Source: Nocardiopsis sp. CNR-923
GTDB taxonomy: Bacteria > Actinomycetota > Actinomycetes > Streptosporangiales > Streptosporangiaceae
Direction of reading: 5' to 3'
NCBI RefSeq assembly: GCF_001942255.1
Contig: NZ_MKKC01000085.1
Span: forward strand, 1 to 50,206
Length of the DNA stretch: 50,206 nt
Position numbers and translations under genes: made by a program. Positions 17,849-28,539 of the stretch are shown here, one piece after another. The number at the start of each line of letters is the position of its first letter. Within the stretch, counting starts at the first letter, position 1. Under the pieces are notes generated by a model, which had not been told where the DNA came from, did not search any database, and saw only the letters and a list, made by a program, of their open reading frames with translations.

Positions 17849-18796
17849 TCAGATGTCCAGGACAAGCCGGTCGCCGAACGAGCGGGAGACGCACGGAAGC
17901 ATGCGGTCCCCGGCCTGGCGCTCCTCCTCGGAGAACAGGGAGTCGCGGTGGTCCACCTCACCGGAGACCACGGCCGCCTCGCACGTCCCGCAGGTGCCCG
18001 ACTCACACGACGTCAGCCGGTCCACGCCGACCGACCGCAGGGCGTCCACCACCGTCTGGGACGGTGTGACGGTCACCCGCCTGCCCGTGCGCGCCAGGAC
18101 CAGCTCGAAGGGCGTGTCCTGCGCCGCCGCCCTCGGGGTCCGGGCGGTGAAGCGCTCGGTGCGCAGGGTCGGGGCGGGCCAGGGCCCGCACACCCGTTCC
18201 GCGGCCCGGATCATTCCGGCGGGACCGCAGCAGTAGACCCGCAGGCCCTCGCGCGGTTCTCCCAGCCGGCGCCCGAGGTCGGGGCGGCCCCTCTCGTCCT
18301 CAGGGACGACGTCGACGCGGTCGCCGTGACGGGCGAGTTCGTCGAGGAAGGCCATCGACGCGCGGCGGCGCCCGCCGTAGACCAGGCGCCAGTCCGCTCC
18401 GATCAGGTCCGCCTGGTGGATCATGGGCAGGAGGGGGGTGATCCCGATGCCCCCGGCGAGGAACAGGTAGTGCTCCGAGGGCACCATGGGGAAGTTGTTG
18501 CGCGGCCCGCCCACACCGACCACGTCTCCGACCCGGAGCCGGTCGTGGACGTAGGCCGAACCGCCCCTGCCGTCGGGCTCGCGCAGGACGGCGATCCGGT
18601 ACTGGTAGGGGTCCCAGCGGTCCCCGCACAGGGAGTACGGGCGAACGGTGCCGTCGGGCAGCACCAGGTCGATGTGCGCTCCGGGGGTCCAGTCCCTGAG
18701 CCGGGCGCGGTTCGCGTGTTCGAGCACGAGCACGACCACCCCCTCCGCCGCTGATTCCTTGGACACCACACGCAGGGTCAGCCCGTGTGCCGGCAT
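17849..18796 (-). CDS. PDR/VanB-type oxidoreductase (flavin, NAD(P)H and C-terminal 2Fe-2S ferredoxin)
   Basis: 315 aa. An N-terminal flavin-binding barrel includes RPYSLCGDRWDPYQYRIAV (the RxYSL motif for FMN). It is followed by a nucleotide-binding domain with FLAGGIGITPLLPM and CCGPAGMI, then a plant-type [2Fe-2S] ferredoxin whose ligands are visible as Cys 264, 269, 272 and 302 (CESGTCGTC...LPC). This is the phthalate-dioxygenase-reductase architecture. It most likely passes electrons from NAD(P)H to the P450 encoded next. CGAGGAGGTGGG precedes the ATG. It is divergent from the TetR gene, which probably controls it. Confidence 0.9.
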   Translation of the reverse strand: MPAHGLTLRVVSKESAAEGVVVLVLEHANRARLRDWTPGAHIDLVLPDGTVRPYSLCGDRWDPYQYRIAVLREPDGRGGSAYVHDRLRVGDVVGVGGPRNNFPMVPSEHYLFLAGGIGITPLLPMIHQADLIGADWRLVYGGRRRASMAFLDELARHGDRVDVVPEDERGRPDLGRRLGEPREGLRVYCCGPAGMIRAAERVCGPWPAPTLRTERFTARTPRAAAQDTPFELVLARTGRRVTVTPSQTVVDALRSVGVDRLTSCESGTCGTCEAAVVSGEVDHRDSLFSEEERQAGDRMLPCVSRSFGDRLVLDI

Positions 18797-18958
18797 GTCC
18801 CACCTCCTCGACACTCTCGCGCGGCGGTTCGGACGGGCCCCACCCGAATGACCGGTCCGACGTCACGCTTCCACCGCGGCCGCCGGGCTGTCTTCTTCGT
18901 GGCTGCGGTATGGCCCCGGGAAACGCTCCCATCGGCCCACCACGCACGCCACCAGCAA

Positions 18959-18975
18959 AGTTCACGCTGTACACT
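18959..18975. promoter_or_regulatory. Candidate TetR operator in the PDR reductase / TetR intergenic region
   Basis: A 17-bp imperfect palindrome (AGTnnACnnnGTnnACT) sits 23 bp upstream of the TetR start, inside the divergent promoter region 18797-18997. Position and symmetry suit an autoregulatory operator. GGAGGT at about 18982 is the start signal for the TetR gene. Confidence 0.35.
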
Positions 18976-18997
18976 GGGCGCGGAGGTGACCTGGACG

Positions 18998-19621
18998 ATG
19001 GCCAGAGGCGAGCGCCCCTATCACCACGGGGACCTGCGGACGGCGCTGATCGACGTCGGCCTGGAACTCGCGCGCGAGGGCGGGGCGGACGCGTTGGGGC
19101 TTCGCGTGGTCACCCGCGCCGTCGGGGTGACGCCCAACGCCGCCTACCGCCATTTCGCCGACCGCGAGACGCTCGTGCTCGCCATCGCCGAGCGGGCCCA
19201 GGACAAGCTCGCCCGGTCGATGCTCGACCACATGGACACCGGCGCGACCGACGCCGACCCCGTCGACCGGGCCGTGCACAACCTCCGCGGGGTGGGTCTC
19301 GGCTACATCCGGTTCGCCCTGTCCGAGCCCGGTTGGTTCGAACTGGCCATCCTCACCGACGACTCCGCGTCGGGGCGCGAACCGGTCGAGGAGCGCGTAC
19401 CCCCGCCCTTCCGGCTGCTGCTTCAGGCTCTCGACGACATGGTCACCGCGGGCGCGCTGAAACCCGAACGGCGGCCGAACGCGGAGTGGGTCTGCTGGTC
19501 CTCCGTCCACGGTTTCGCGGACCTGGCCACTCGGGGGCCGCTGCGGGGCCACGACCGCGCCACCATGGACGCGCTCGGGCACCACGTGGTCGTCCAGGTC
19601 GTCGACTCGCTCACCGCCTAG
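18998..19621 (+). CDS. TetR-family regulator with WHG-type C-terminal domain
   Basis: 207 aa. The start MARGERPYHHGDLRTALIDVG is typical of the TetR subgroup with a WHG-like C-terminal domain. The helix-turn-helix is at about residues 30-55 (LRVVTRAVGVTPNAAYRHFADRETL). The ligand domain carries YIRFALSEPGWFELA and WVCWSSVHGFADLATRGPL. The ATG at 18998 has GGAGGTGAC upstream; longer upstream frames lack a site. It is divergent from the PDR-reductase/P450/exporter/aminotransferase genes and most simply represses them in response to a small molecule. Its stop is followed directly by a repeated intergenic sequence. Confidence 0.9.
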   Translation: MARGERPYHHGDLRTALIDVGLELAREGGADALGLRVVTRAVGVTPNAAYRHFADRETLVLAIAERAQDKLARSMLDHMDTGATDADPVDRAVHNLRGVGLGYIRFALSEPGWFELAILTDDSASGREPVEERVPPPFRLLLQALDDMVTAGALKPERRPNAEWVCWSSVHGFADLATRGPLRGHDRATMDALGHHVVVQVVDSLTA

Positions 19622-19629
19622 CACCTGCT

Positions 19630-19860
19630 TTCTCGGAACGGTCACCCGAGGGGATTGCCGTCCGAGCGCCGACAGGGTGCTGATGGATAGGTCTGCGCGC
19701 CGCAGGCGTCCGTTGAGGTTGGTAGTGGGCGACGGTCGGGCGAGGCCAGCCGCGAGCGAGGAACGAGCGACAGGCGCAGCCGAGGACGAAGCATCCCTGC
19801 CCTGAGGGCGCCCGAACACGGGCCGAAGCGCAGCGGCAGGCCCCGAAAAACACCGCCTGG
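19630..19860 (+). repeat. Dispersed intergenic repeat, copy A (about 230 bp)
   Basis: Starts at TTCTCGGAACGG nine bases after the TetR stop and runs to CACCGCCTGG. By eye it matches 28540-28764 over its whole length at about 80% with short gaps; the best shared blocks are GCCGACAGGGT, ATGGATAGGTCTGCG, CCGCAGGCGTCCGTTGAGG, AGCGAGGAACGAGCGA and CCGAACACGGGCCGAAGCG. Open frames through it are Arg/Pro-rich and not convincing. It may be a MITE-like or other non-coding repeat. Confidence 0.75.
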
Positions 19861-19877
19861 CACCCGACGCCCAGGGA

Positions 19878-19911
19878 CGTTTCCCTCCGGGCCGCCGCCC
19901 GGAGGGAAACG
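19878..19911. terminator. Terminator after FAD-linked oxidase
   Basis: A 15-bp perfect stem (CGTTTCCCTCCGGGC and complement) with a four-base loop. It starts one base beyond the oxidase stop codon at 19913-19915. Confidence 0.75.
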
Positions 19912-19912
19912 G

Positions 19913-21175
19913 TCACCCGGTGGGGGCCGGACGGGCGCCGCCCGCGTAGTCGAACCCGCCCACCCCGAGCGCCCGCGCCCGCAGAGCGTCGTTGAAGCGC
20001 CGCATGCGTTCCAGGACGGCCGGGTCGTCGCGCGGGGCGGTGCGCTGAACCCCGAGGAGCACGGTGAGGGGGTCGCGTACACGGGGCAGGCCCGGGGCAC
20101 GCAGACGCTCGGTCGGGAAGCTCAGGACGAGGACGCTGCCGCCCTCGCCGAGGCCGTCGGCGGTCAGACCCTCCAGGGTCTCGGCAATAACCGTCTCGGC
20201 GACCTTTCCTGGCAGCAGGACGTTGTAGCGCGGATGCGGGTCCCGTTCCCAACCCCCGAGCCGACGGGCCTGCGCCACGAGCGGCGCGTACCGGTGGAGG
20301 AAGTCGCCGTGGGCCGTGGACCACGTCTCGGGGCTCCGCCGGCAACGCAGTCCGTCGAGCGGGACACGACCGCCCGGAGCGCCGTCTCCGTCCCCGACCA
20401 CCGCGGCGTCCAGGGTGTGGGTCCACACCCCCGCCCGGTCCAGGGTGAGTCGGCCCTCCACGTGGTCGAACCGACCGTCGAACGCGATCCTCCTCTGGTC
20501 CGCGAGGAACGCGCCGAGCCCCGAGTACACGAACCGGTGGCGATGCACCGTGCTCCCGGCCCGGACCAGCCCGACCGTGGCACGCGTGACGGTGCCGTAC
20601 CTTCCCTGGGTCCCGCGCACGGCGTCGAAGAGGTCGGGGGCCCGGTCGGGCGAGCAGACGACCACGCGCCCGTCCGGGGTGACGACCTCGAGCTCAGCGA
20701 CGTTGTCGGCGACGTAGCCGTACCGGTGGCTCGCGCCGCCGAACCCTCCCACCGACAGGGTTCCCCCGACGGACAGGTCGAGCAGGTCCGGCAGGACCGG
20801 CGGGACCAGGCCCCGCCGCAGCGTGGTCCGCACCACGTCGCTCCAGCGGGCCCCGGCGTCCACCGAGACCCGGTCGGCGGCGGGGTCCCGGACGCGGGAC
20901 AGTGGCCTCAGGTCGACCACGATCCCGTTCTCGGCCTGGGCCTGGCCGTCGACCGAGTGCCCCGTGCCGCGCGCGACGACGGTCGTGCCCGTGCTCCGCC
21001 CGAACCGGGCCACCGCGGCGACGTCGGCCGCGTCGGCCGGGTACAGGACGGCGAGCGGACGGCGGCTGACCATGTTGCCGAAGTCCCGGGCCGCCGCGTC
21101 CAGATCGTCCTCCCGCGTGCTGAGCACGCCGCGCAGGCCGATACTGGACGCGGACGGGACCCCGCCGATGGTCAC
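19913..21175 (-). CDS. FAD-linked oxidase (berberine-bridge / FAD_binding_4 type)
   Basis: 420 aa. The FAD-binding domain contains [29 protein letters not shown] (residues ~45-75) and the phosphate-binding stretch [16 protein letters not shown]. The His in GTGHS is at the place where such enzymes often attach FAD covalently; no second Cys linkage is evident. The C-terminal half, with YNVLLPGKV, is the less conserved substrate domain. It is an oxidoreductase of alcohols, amines or phenols; the actual substrate is unknown. The GTG start overlaps the aromatic PKS stop (GTGA), so it is translationally coupled to that PKS and may act on its product. Confidence 0.85.
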   Translation of the reverse strand: MTIGGVPSASSIGLRGVLSTREDDLDAAARDFGNMVSRRPLAVLYPADAADVAAVARFGRSTGTTVVARGTGHSVDGQAQAENGIVVDLRPLSRVRDPAADRVSVDAGARWSDVVRTTLRRGLVPPVLPDLLDLSVGGTLSVGGFGGASHRYGYVADNVAELEVVTPDGRVVVCSPDRAPDLFDAVRGTQGRYGTVTRATVGLVRAGSTVHRHRFVYSGLGAFLADQRRIAFDGRFDHVEGRLTLDRAGVWTHTLDAAVVGDGDGAPGGRVPLDGLRCRRSPETWSTAHGDFLHRYAPLVAQARRLGGWERDPHPRYNVLLPGKVAETVIAETLEGLTADGLGEGGSVLVLSFPTERLRAPGLPRVRDPLTVLLGVQRTAPRDDPAVLERMRRFNDALRARALGVGGFDYAGGARPAPTG

Positions 21176-24100
21176 GCCGGTTCCCCGACCGGCTCCGAGG
21201 GAGCGGAGCCGTCGGTCTCCGGTTCCCCGCCGCCCTCGGCTCCCTGGTGCAGGACGCCGGACAGGTGGTCGGCCAGGGCCTCCACCGACGGTTTGGCCCA
21301 CAGGATGGTCGGGGGCAGGTCCGTCCCGTACCTGGCGCGCACGCGGACGCGCAGGGCGACGGTCATGACGGAGTCGACGCCCATCTCGACCAGCGGGCGC
21401 CGCGGCTCGATCTCGGAGGGGTCGAGGTTGAGCTCGGCCGCCACCTGCTCGCACACGTCGGCGAAGACGCGCTCGCGCGCCTCCTCCTCGGACAGGTCGG
21501 CGATGTGCGCGAGCCACTCGCCGGAGGAGTCCGCCGCCTCGGCCGCGATCTCCAGGTCGCGCAGCATCGGCGGCCGGAGCGCGCCCGAGGGTGCGGGGAG
21601 CGCGCGCAGCACGGCCTGGTAGCCGGACTGGAAGCGCGTGCCGAAGTCCCACGCCCGCAAGGCCTCTGCGGTCGAGACCGCCTCCAGTCCGCGCGAGTTG
21701 GCCTCCAGCATCACGGTCCCGATGTCCGAGGACAGACCCACGCCGCGCCAGGCCGTCCACCCCAGGCTGACCGTCTCCTTGCCGCCGCCGGAGTTGCGGT
21801 GCGCCGCCAGGGCGTCGAGGAAGGAGTTGGCGGAGGCGTAGGCCGCCTGCCCGGACAGGCGGGCGAACTGGCCGCACGAGGAGAACATGACGAAGAAGTC
21901 GAGGCTCCCGGGCGGGAAGAGGCGGTGGAGCACCAGCGCTCCCCCGACCTTCGGCGCGAGCACCTCACGCAGCCCGTCGGGCTCGACGTTGTGCACCAGC
22001 GCGTCGTTGACCACGCCCGCCGCGTGCACCACACCGGTCACCGGCGGCATGTCCAAAACGTCGGGATCCAGGGCGGCGGCGACGGCGGCGTGGTCGGTGA
22101 TGTCGAGGCCGAGGAACTTGACCGTCACGCCCAGGGCCTCCAGCGCGAGCACCCCGTCGATCCTGCGTCGAGTCTCGGGGTCGCTCACCGACGCCCACTC
22201 CGCACGGGCCGGCAGGGCCTGCCGTCCGACCAGGAGGAGCCGGCGCGCGCCCCGTTCGACCAACCATCGGGCGGTCTCCAGTCCGAGTGCGCCGAGGCCT
22301 CCGGTGACCAGCACCGTTCCCGCGGGCGAGCAGCGCAGCGGAGACCGGTCCGCGCTGCGCTCGATCCTGGACAGCCGTGCCGCGTGGGCGCCCTCCTCAG
22401 TGAGGGAGACCACGTCCTCCAGCCCGCCGGAGACGTCGCGCAGCACACCGGGGAGCCGCTTGGCGATGTTCCCGTTCAGCTCCGGAACGTCGACCACCCC
22501 GCCCCAGAGGTCGGGGTGCTCCCCGGCGACGACGCGGGCCAGACCCCACAGCGGCCCCTGGGCGAGGGACTCCTCCGCGTGCGCGGAGCGCACCCCCCTG
22601 GTCAGGCACCACACCCGCTGCGTCGCGATCGGACGCGAGGTGTCCGCCTGGAGTCGCGCCACCCGCTGCACAGCGCGGACCAGCGTCATGACCGTCCGCT
22701 CAGTGGTCTCCTCCAGGGCCTCGTCCTCCCGGGGCGGCGGGGGAAGCACCACGACCGCTCCGGGCCTGGTGAGTGTGTCCGCTCCCAGCTCGTCCGCCCC
22801 GGCCACGCGGACGCACGGCACCCCGGCCGCCGTGAGCCCCTCCTCCAGGGGCGCGGTCAGTTCGGGCACGCCGACCAGGACCACCTGGTCCAGGGCCTCC
22901 TGTCCCGTCTGGCCGGTCAGGGCCTCCTCCAGGGGCCGCCACACCACCTCGTACACCAGGTCCCTCGGAGTGGCCGTGGAGCCGAGGTGGTCGACGGCGG
23001 CGAAGCGGAGCCCGGCGACCTCGCAGACGATCTCACCGTGTTCGTCGGCGACGCGCACGTCGACCGTGTCGTGTGGTGAGCGCGGCGAGCGCGTGCTGTG
23101 CACGTGGATACGGGCCGGGGGCTCGCCCCGCCAGCGGACCTCGTCGATCGAGCGCGACATCCACAGCACGGACGCGTCCCCGGGTGACACGACCATCGCA
23201 CTGACGGTCAGGGCGCCGTCGATGACGTGCGCCCAGCTGCTCGCCCGGGTGGCGGGAGCGGGCTCCATCTCCAGGAGGGCGAACTGCTCATCGGCGTCGA
23301 ACCGCAGTTCCCTCATCTCCCAGGGGAAGGCGTAGCCCTCGACACCCATCCGGCCGAACATCTGGTCGGCGCGGTCCAGGGGACCCTCCGGCAGACGGGA
23401 CCGGAGCGGGTCCACGTCCATCGTCCCCCCGGGGAGCCGGGCGTCGGGCACGGAGACCGCCATGGTGTGCGTGATCCACGCATCTCCCTCGTCGTCGGCG
23501 GTCGTGTCGGCGACGCGTGTGGAGAGGGAGAGGGACCGGCCCTCCCGGACCACCTGCACCACCCGGGGCGGGTCGACGGCCAGGGGCGTGCGAAGGACGA
23601 TGTCGCTGAGCGCCGAGGTCCCCTCCTCACCCGCGGCCGCCACGAAGGTGTTGATGATGGATGCCGCCGGGGTGACCTCCACCCCCACCAGGCCGTGGCT
23701 CTGGGGGTAGGGGCGGCTGTCCATGTCCAGGCGGGTCTGCCAGACGCGGCGGGTCGGCGACCCGCTGACGGTCATCCGTCCACCGAGGAGACTGTGGCTG
23801 AGGGGGTCGTGGCCGCCGCCGGTGCCACCGTCGGCGCGGTCCTCGGGGAAGATCCAGAACGGACGGTGCTGCCACGCCGCCGCGGGCACGGGCAGCGCCT
23901 CCCCGGCGCGTGATCCCGCGACCAGTCGATCCCGGCGCCCGCGCAGTACAACCGCGCGAGGTTGGTCAGCAGTTCCGCCCGGTCGTCGGTGTCCCGGCGC
24001 AGGCTACCGACGACGACGGCGTCCTCGATCCCGAGCTTGAGCACGACCTCCCTGATCGAGTGGGCCACGACCGGGTGCGAGGAGAGCTCGAGGAACAGAC

Positions 24101-26498
24101 GGTGGCCGTCCTCCAGCGCGGCCGCCACCGCCTCGGAGAAGCGGACCGGGCGCCGCAGGTTGGCCGCCCAGTAGGCGCCGTCCCGGGACGCGTCGGAGCG
24201 CGGGTCGGCCATGGCGGTGCTGTAGAGGGGGACGGAGGCGGGCCGGGGCGTGAGCTGGCGCGCGGCCACCTCGACCTCGGCGACCACCTCCTCGGTCTGG
24301 GCGCTGTGGAAGGCGATGTCGGAGTCCACCTCCCGGACCCAGATCCCCTCCTCCCGCCAGGCGGCGGTGACCCGTTCCACCTCGGCCGCACCCCCGGAGA
24401 CGACGGTCGACTCCGGAGCCGCGGAGATCGCGGCCTCCACGCCGACGACGCCCTCCAGCCGCGTCCGGGCCTCCTCGAACGCCAGGCCCACCATGGCCAT
24501 GGCCCCGCGGCCCTCCAGCCGGGTGAGCGCCGAGGCCCGCCGACAGGCGAACCTGGCCGCGTCGTCGCGGTCGAGCACGCCCGCGGCCACACAAGCCGCG
24601 ATCTCGCCGACCGAGTGCCCGATGACCGCGCTCGGGGTGAGCCCCCGGTCGCGCCACACCTCGATGAGACCGGCCTGGACGGCGAAGGTCAGCGCCTGGA
24701 CGTGCGACGCGGACCACGTGCGCCCGTCCGTCAGCACCTCGCGGGGTGTCCAGCCGAGTACCTCCCGGAACGGCTCCGCCAGCGCGTCGACGGCACGGGC
24801 GAACACCGGCTCCTCGGTCAGGAGCCGCCTGCCCATACCGGTCCACTGGGCGCCGTGTCCGGAGAAGACCCAGGTGACGCCGCTGTCGTCGGCCGCGGCC
24901 CGGTCCGACACCGCGCTCTGGCCGGTTCGTTCCTCCGCGAGATCGCGCAGGCCCTCCACCAGCGCTTCGGGGGAGTCTGCGGCGACGGCGCCGCGCTGGG
25001 CCAGGTGCGAACGGCGCAGGGCCAGCGTGTGGCCGACCGAGGCCAGGGAGGCGTCGGGGTGCTCCTCCACCCAGTCGGCGACCTTCGCGGCCAGACCGCG
25101 CAGCCCTGCCGCCGAGGCAGCGGAGAGGGGGAAGACTGTCGCCCTCCCGGGAGCCGGACGGTCCGCGCTCCGCGCCGCCCCGGAGCCGGCGTCGACGTCC
25201 TGTTCCAGGAGGACGTGCGAGATCGTGCCACCGACGCCGTAACTGGACACACCCGCCCTACGCGGTCGCGCGCTCCCGGTGGACGGCCACGGCACGACCT
25301 CGTCGACCAGCCGCAGGCCGCTCCCGTCCCAGTCGATCCCGTCGTGGGGCGCACCGTGCAGGCTCCGGGGGATTCGGCCGTGCCGCATGGCGAGCACGGT
25401 CTTGATCACGCCGGCGACCCCCGAGCCGCCCTCGATGTGGCCGATGTTGGGCTTGACCGAGCCGATCAGGCACGGCCTGTCGTCCGGGCGGCCCGTACCG
25501 AGGACCCGGGCGAGCGCCGTGAGCTCCTCACCGTCGCCGGAGGGCGTTCCGGTCCCGTGCGCCTCCACGTAGTCGACCGTGGCGGGCGCGATGCCCGCCC
25601 GTTCGTAGACCTCGCGGAGCATGTGTTCCTGGGCGCTCCCGTTGGGGGCCATCATCCCGTCGGAGCGGCCGTCCTGGAAGACCCCGCTGCCGCGCACGAC
25701 CGCCAGGACGGGGTTGCCGTCGCGCCGGGCGTCGGAGAGGCGCTTGAGCACCACCACACCCGCCCCCTCACCGCGGCCATAGCCGTCGGCGTCGCGGTCG
25801 AAGGCCTTGCTCCTGCCGTCCGGGGACATCGCTCCGGCGCCGTTGAGGGCGACGTTGAGCGCCGGGGTCGACATGATGTTGAGACCGCCGACGACCGCCA
25901 GGGGGATCTCCCCCGACAGCAGGCCCCCGCGCGCCAGGTGCAGCGCGGTCAGGGAACCGGCGCAGGCGGTGTCCACGGCCATGCTCGGCCCGCGCAGGTC
26001 GAGGAAGTAGGAGACCCGGTTCGCGATGCCGTAGAACGTGGTGCCGTTGACCGCGTAGGCACCCGTGAGCGGGATGTCCTCCAGCAGCCTGCGGCCGTAG
26101 TCGTTGGAGTTCGCGGCCGCGTACACGCCCGTCTGACCGCCGCGCAGGGACAGCGGGGGGATACCCGCGTCGGCCAGCGCCTCCCAAGTGAGTTCGAGCA
26201 TGAACCTCTGTTGCGGGTCGAGGAAGTCGGCCTCCCTGGGCGAGATGCCGAAGAAGTCCGCGTCGAAGCCCTCGATGTCGTCGAGGAAGGACCCCTTCAG
26301 AACGGTCTCGCGCAGGGCGGTGGTCGCCTTCGGGTGACTCGACGCGTAGGCCTTCCACCGTTTGTCGGGCATGTCCGAGACGGTGCTGTCGCCCTCAACG
26401 AGGAAGCGCCAGAAGTCCTCCGCGGAGAGAAGGTCGGGGGCGAATCTGCACGCCATTCCGACAATGGCGACCGCCTCGTCAGCTGCTGCTGTTTGCAT
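21172..26498 (-). CDS. Iterative type I aromatic polyketide synthase (NcsB/MdpB-like), frameshifted
   Basis: About 1,775 aa when repaired, domain order [21 protein letters not shown] (Cys ~174), [27 protein letters not shown] (~623) with IAFHS, a malonyl-type signature. [12 protein letters not shown] (~934). [13 protein letters not shown] (~1400) with FSSCGQ and YASANSF. ACP: GVDSVM (~1706). No thioesterase is present. Length and order fit the naphthoate synthase NcsB, MdpB and 6-methylsalicylate-type enzymes, so a reduced aromatic acid is expected; chain length cannot be read off. The frame breaks at ~23902, where GCGCCGGGGAGG lacks one G. The start at 26498 has GAGGAG upstream. It is divergent from the CoA ligase. 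Confidence 0.9.
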
Positions 26499-26765
26499 CG
26501 GCTCCTCGCTCCCATTCAAATCGCCGAGCGGACGGGCCGCCGCGGCGGCCGTGCGTCCCCCTCGCAGTCAGATTCGGGCACCCAGAATCGAAATGACTAC
26601 TTGTCACGTGCGCTGTACGGACAGGGGCTGTCCGAAAGCGGTGATCGAGCAATGATCGAGAGGATCGTGGGACGTCGGCCTTCCTAGGCTGCCGGGGAAG
26701 CGCGCCCGGGGACCCGCCGGTGAGCGGCGTCCGGGCACCGAACCCTCAGGACACCGGGAGACGAC
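26499..26765. promoter_or_regulatory. Divergent promoter region, aromatic PKS / aryl-CoA ligase
   Basis: 267 bp between divergent starts. It contains a perfect inverted repeat CGGACAG, three bases, CTGTCCG at 26618-26634 near the middle and a GC-rich 16-base palindrome (GGCCGCCG and complement) at about 26535-26550. The first is a fair operator candidate that could switch both transcripts together. Confidence 0.45.
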
Positions 26766-28483
26766 ATGCCCAACCCAAGAGTGGTTCCGCCCGTGGACGG
26801 CTTCGTGCCGTGGCCGACGGAGGCGGCGGGGGTCTACAGGGCCAGGGGGTACTGGGAGGGGCGGCCGCTCGGCTCCCGGATCGCGGAGGCCGCGCGCGCC
26901 AGGCCCGACGCCGTGTGCCTGGTCGACGGCGACGTGCGCATGACCTTCCGCGAGCTGATGGCACGCGCGGACGGGGCCGCGCTGCGGATGCGCGACCTGG
27001 GGGTCCGCGCCGCGGACCGGGTCGTCGTCCAGTTGCCGAACCGGTGGGAGCACGTCGTCATGACGGTGGCCTGCCTGCGGCTCGGCGCGCCTCCGGTATG
27101 GGTCCTGCCCCAGTACCGGCTGCGCGAGCTCACGGAGGTGGTCGCGCACACCGGGCCGAGGATGATCGTCGTGCCGGACGTTTTCCGCGGCTTCGACCAC
27201 CAGGGCGCGGCGCACGAGGCGGCCCGGTCCGTGGAGGGGGTGGAACACGTCGTGGTGGGCGGTGCCTCGGCACCGCTCTCCGGCGGCCTGGACCTGGCGG
27301 AGCTGTGCGCGCCCGCGCCGGACCCCGAACGGGCCTCCGCGTCGATGGACCGTTCGCGCCGGACCCGGGGTCGGTGGCGGTGCTCAAACTCTCGGGCGGG
27401 ACCACCGGGCTGCCCAAGGTCGTCGCCCGCACGCACGACGACCTGTCCTACATGATCATGAGAGCGGGGAGCTTGTGCGGGTTCGGCCCGGACACGGCCT
27501 ATCTCGCGGTCCTTCCGCTCGCCCACGGTTTCCCCAACACCGGACCGGGCGTTCTGGGCGCCCTGGCGGCGGGCGGCCGGGTGGTGGTCGCGCCGTCGCC
27601 GACCCCCGAGACGGTGTTCACACTGATCGAACGGGAGCGGGTCACGGCGACCTCCGCGGTTCCGGCGATCGTCTCCCGTTGGCTGGAGTACCGGGAGTCC
27701 GGCCCTGCGGCCGGCCTGGACTCGCTGCGGCTACTCCAGGTCGGCGCCTCCCGTCTGGCCCCGGCCACGGCCCGCCGAATCCGCCCCGAGCTCGGCTGCG
27801 CGCTCCAGCAGGTGTTCGGCATGTCGGAGGGGCTGCTCTGCCTCACCCGCCTCGACGACCCGGACGACGTCGTGCACCACACCCAGGGCAGGCCCATCTG
27901 CCCCGACGACGAGACCATGGTCGTCGACCCGCGGGGAAAGCCCGTGGAGACGGGGGTGCCGGGAGCACTGCTCACCCGGGGCCCCTACACCGTCCGGGGC
28001 TACTACCGGTCACCGGAGCTCGACGCGCGGCACTTCACCGGGGACGGGTGGTACCGGACCGGCGACATCGTGCGCCTGTGCCCCGACGGAAACCTGGTCG
28101 TCGTCGGTAGGGAGAAGGACGTCATCAACCGCGGCGGCGAGAAGGTCAGCGCGGAGGAGGTGGAGGACCTGGCCCTGCGCACGGCGGGCGTCCAGCGGGC
28201 GGCCGCGGTGGCCTTCCCCGACGACGAGCTCGGTGAGCGGATCTGTCTGTTCGTCGTGCCCTCCCCCGGCCACCGGGTGGTGCTGGAGGACGTGCGCCAG
28301 GCGATGTCCGCGGCCGGGGCCGCGGCCTTCAAACTCCCCGAACGCCTCCTCGCCGTGGGCTCCCTCCCGGTGACGGCGCTGGGCAAGATTGACAAGAGCG
28401 CACTGCGTCCCAGGCCGCCGCACCGCCCGCCTGAGACCACGCCGCCCGGGGCCGACGGTCCGTCGGCCCCGGGCGGCGGGTGA
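26766..28483 (+). CDS. Aryl-AMP/CoA ligase (NcsB2-like), frameshifted
   Basis: About 572 aa when repaired, of the adenylate-forming family. It shows the P-loop LKLSGGTTGLPKVVARTH, FGMSEGLLC, GDGWYRTGDIVRL and VGREKDVINRGGEKV hinge, and the catalytic Lys in LGKIDKSAL. It resembles 2,3-dihydroxybenzoate-AMP ligases, and by context NcsB2, which activates the naphthoate as CoA ester for transfer to the enediyne core. The frame breaks at about 27350: ATGGACCGTTCG lacks one C before FAPDPGS. The ATG at 26766 has GGGAG upstream. It is divergent from the aromatic PKS, a pairing that fits activation of the PKS product. Confidence 0.9.
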
Positions 28484-28509
28484 GGGCGGTGGCGGCCGAA
28501 GCGGAGCGG

Positions 28510-28539
28510 CAGGCCCCAATAGGTGCCGCCTGGGGCCTG
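28510..28539. terminator. Hairpin after CoA ligase (also end of a partial repeat copy)
   Basis: A nine-bp stem (CAGGCCCCA and complement TGGGGCCTG) with a 12-base loop, followed by TTCTCGG. It lies 27 bp after the ligase stop. The left half (28493-28533) also matches the tail of the dispersed repeat, so it may be a repeat-derived terminator. Confidence 0.5.

Noticed and set aside
19630..19860. Repeat read as a protein-coding gene on the minus strand
   Set aside because: The two copies have gaps that are not multiples of three relative to each other, so no common frame is preserved.
21172..26498. Two separate PKS genes (KS-AT protein and DH-KR-ACP protein)
   Set aside because: The 915-aa and 905-aa frames overlap at a single missing G, the AT-DH linker reads through when repaired, and the second has no start signal.
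23910..26687. Plus-strand frame of 925 codons opposite the aromatic PKS
   Set aside because: Antisense shadow of the KS-AT region; the composition is Arg/Gly/Asp-biased and no family is recognisable.
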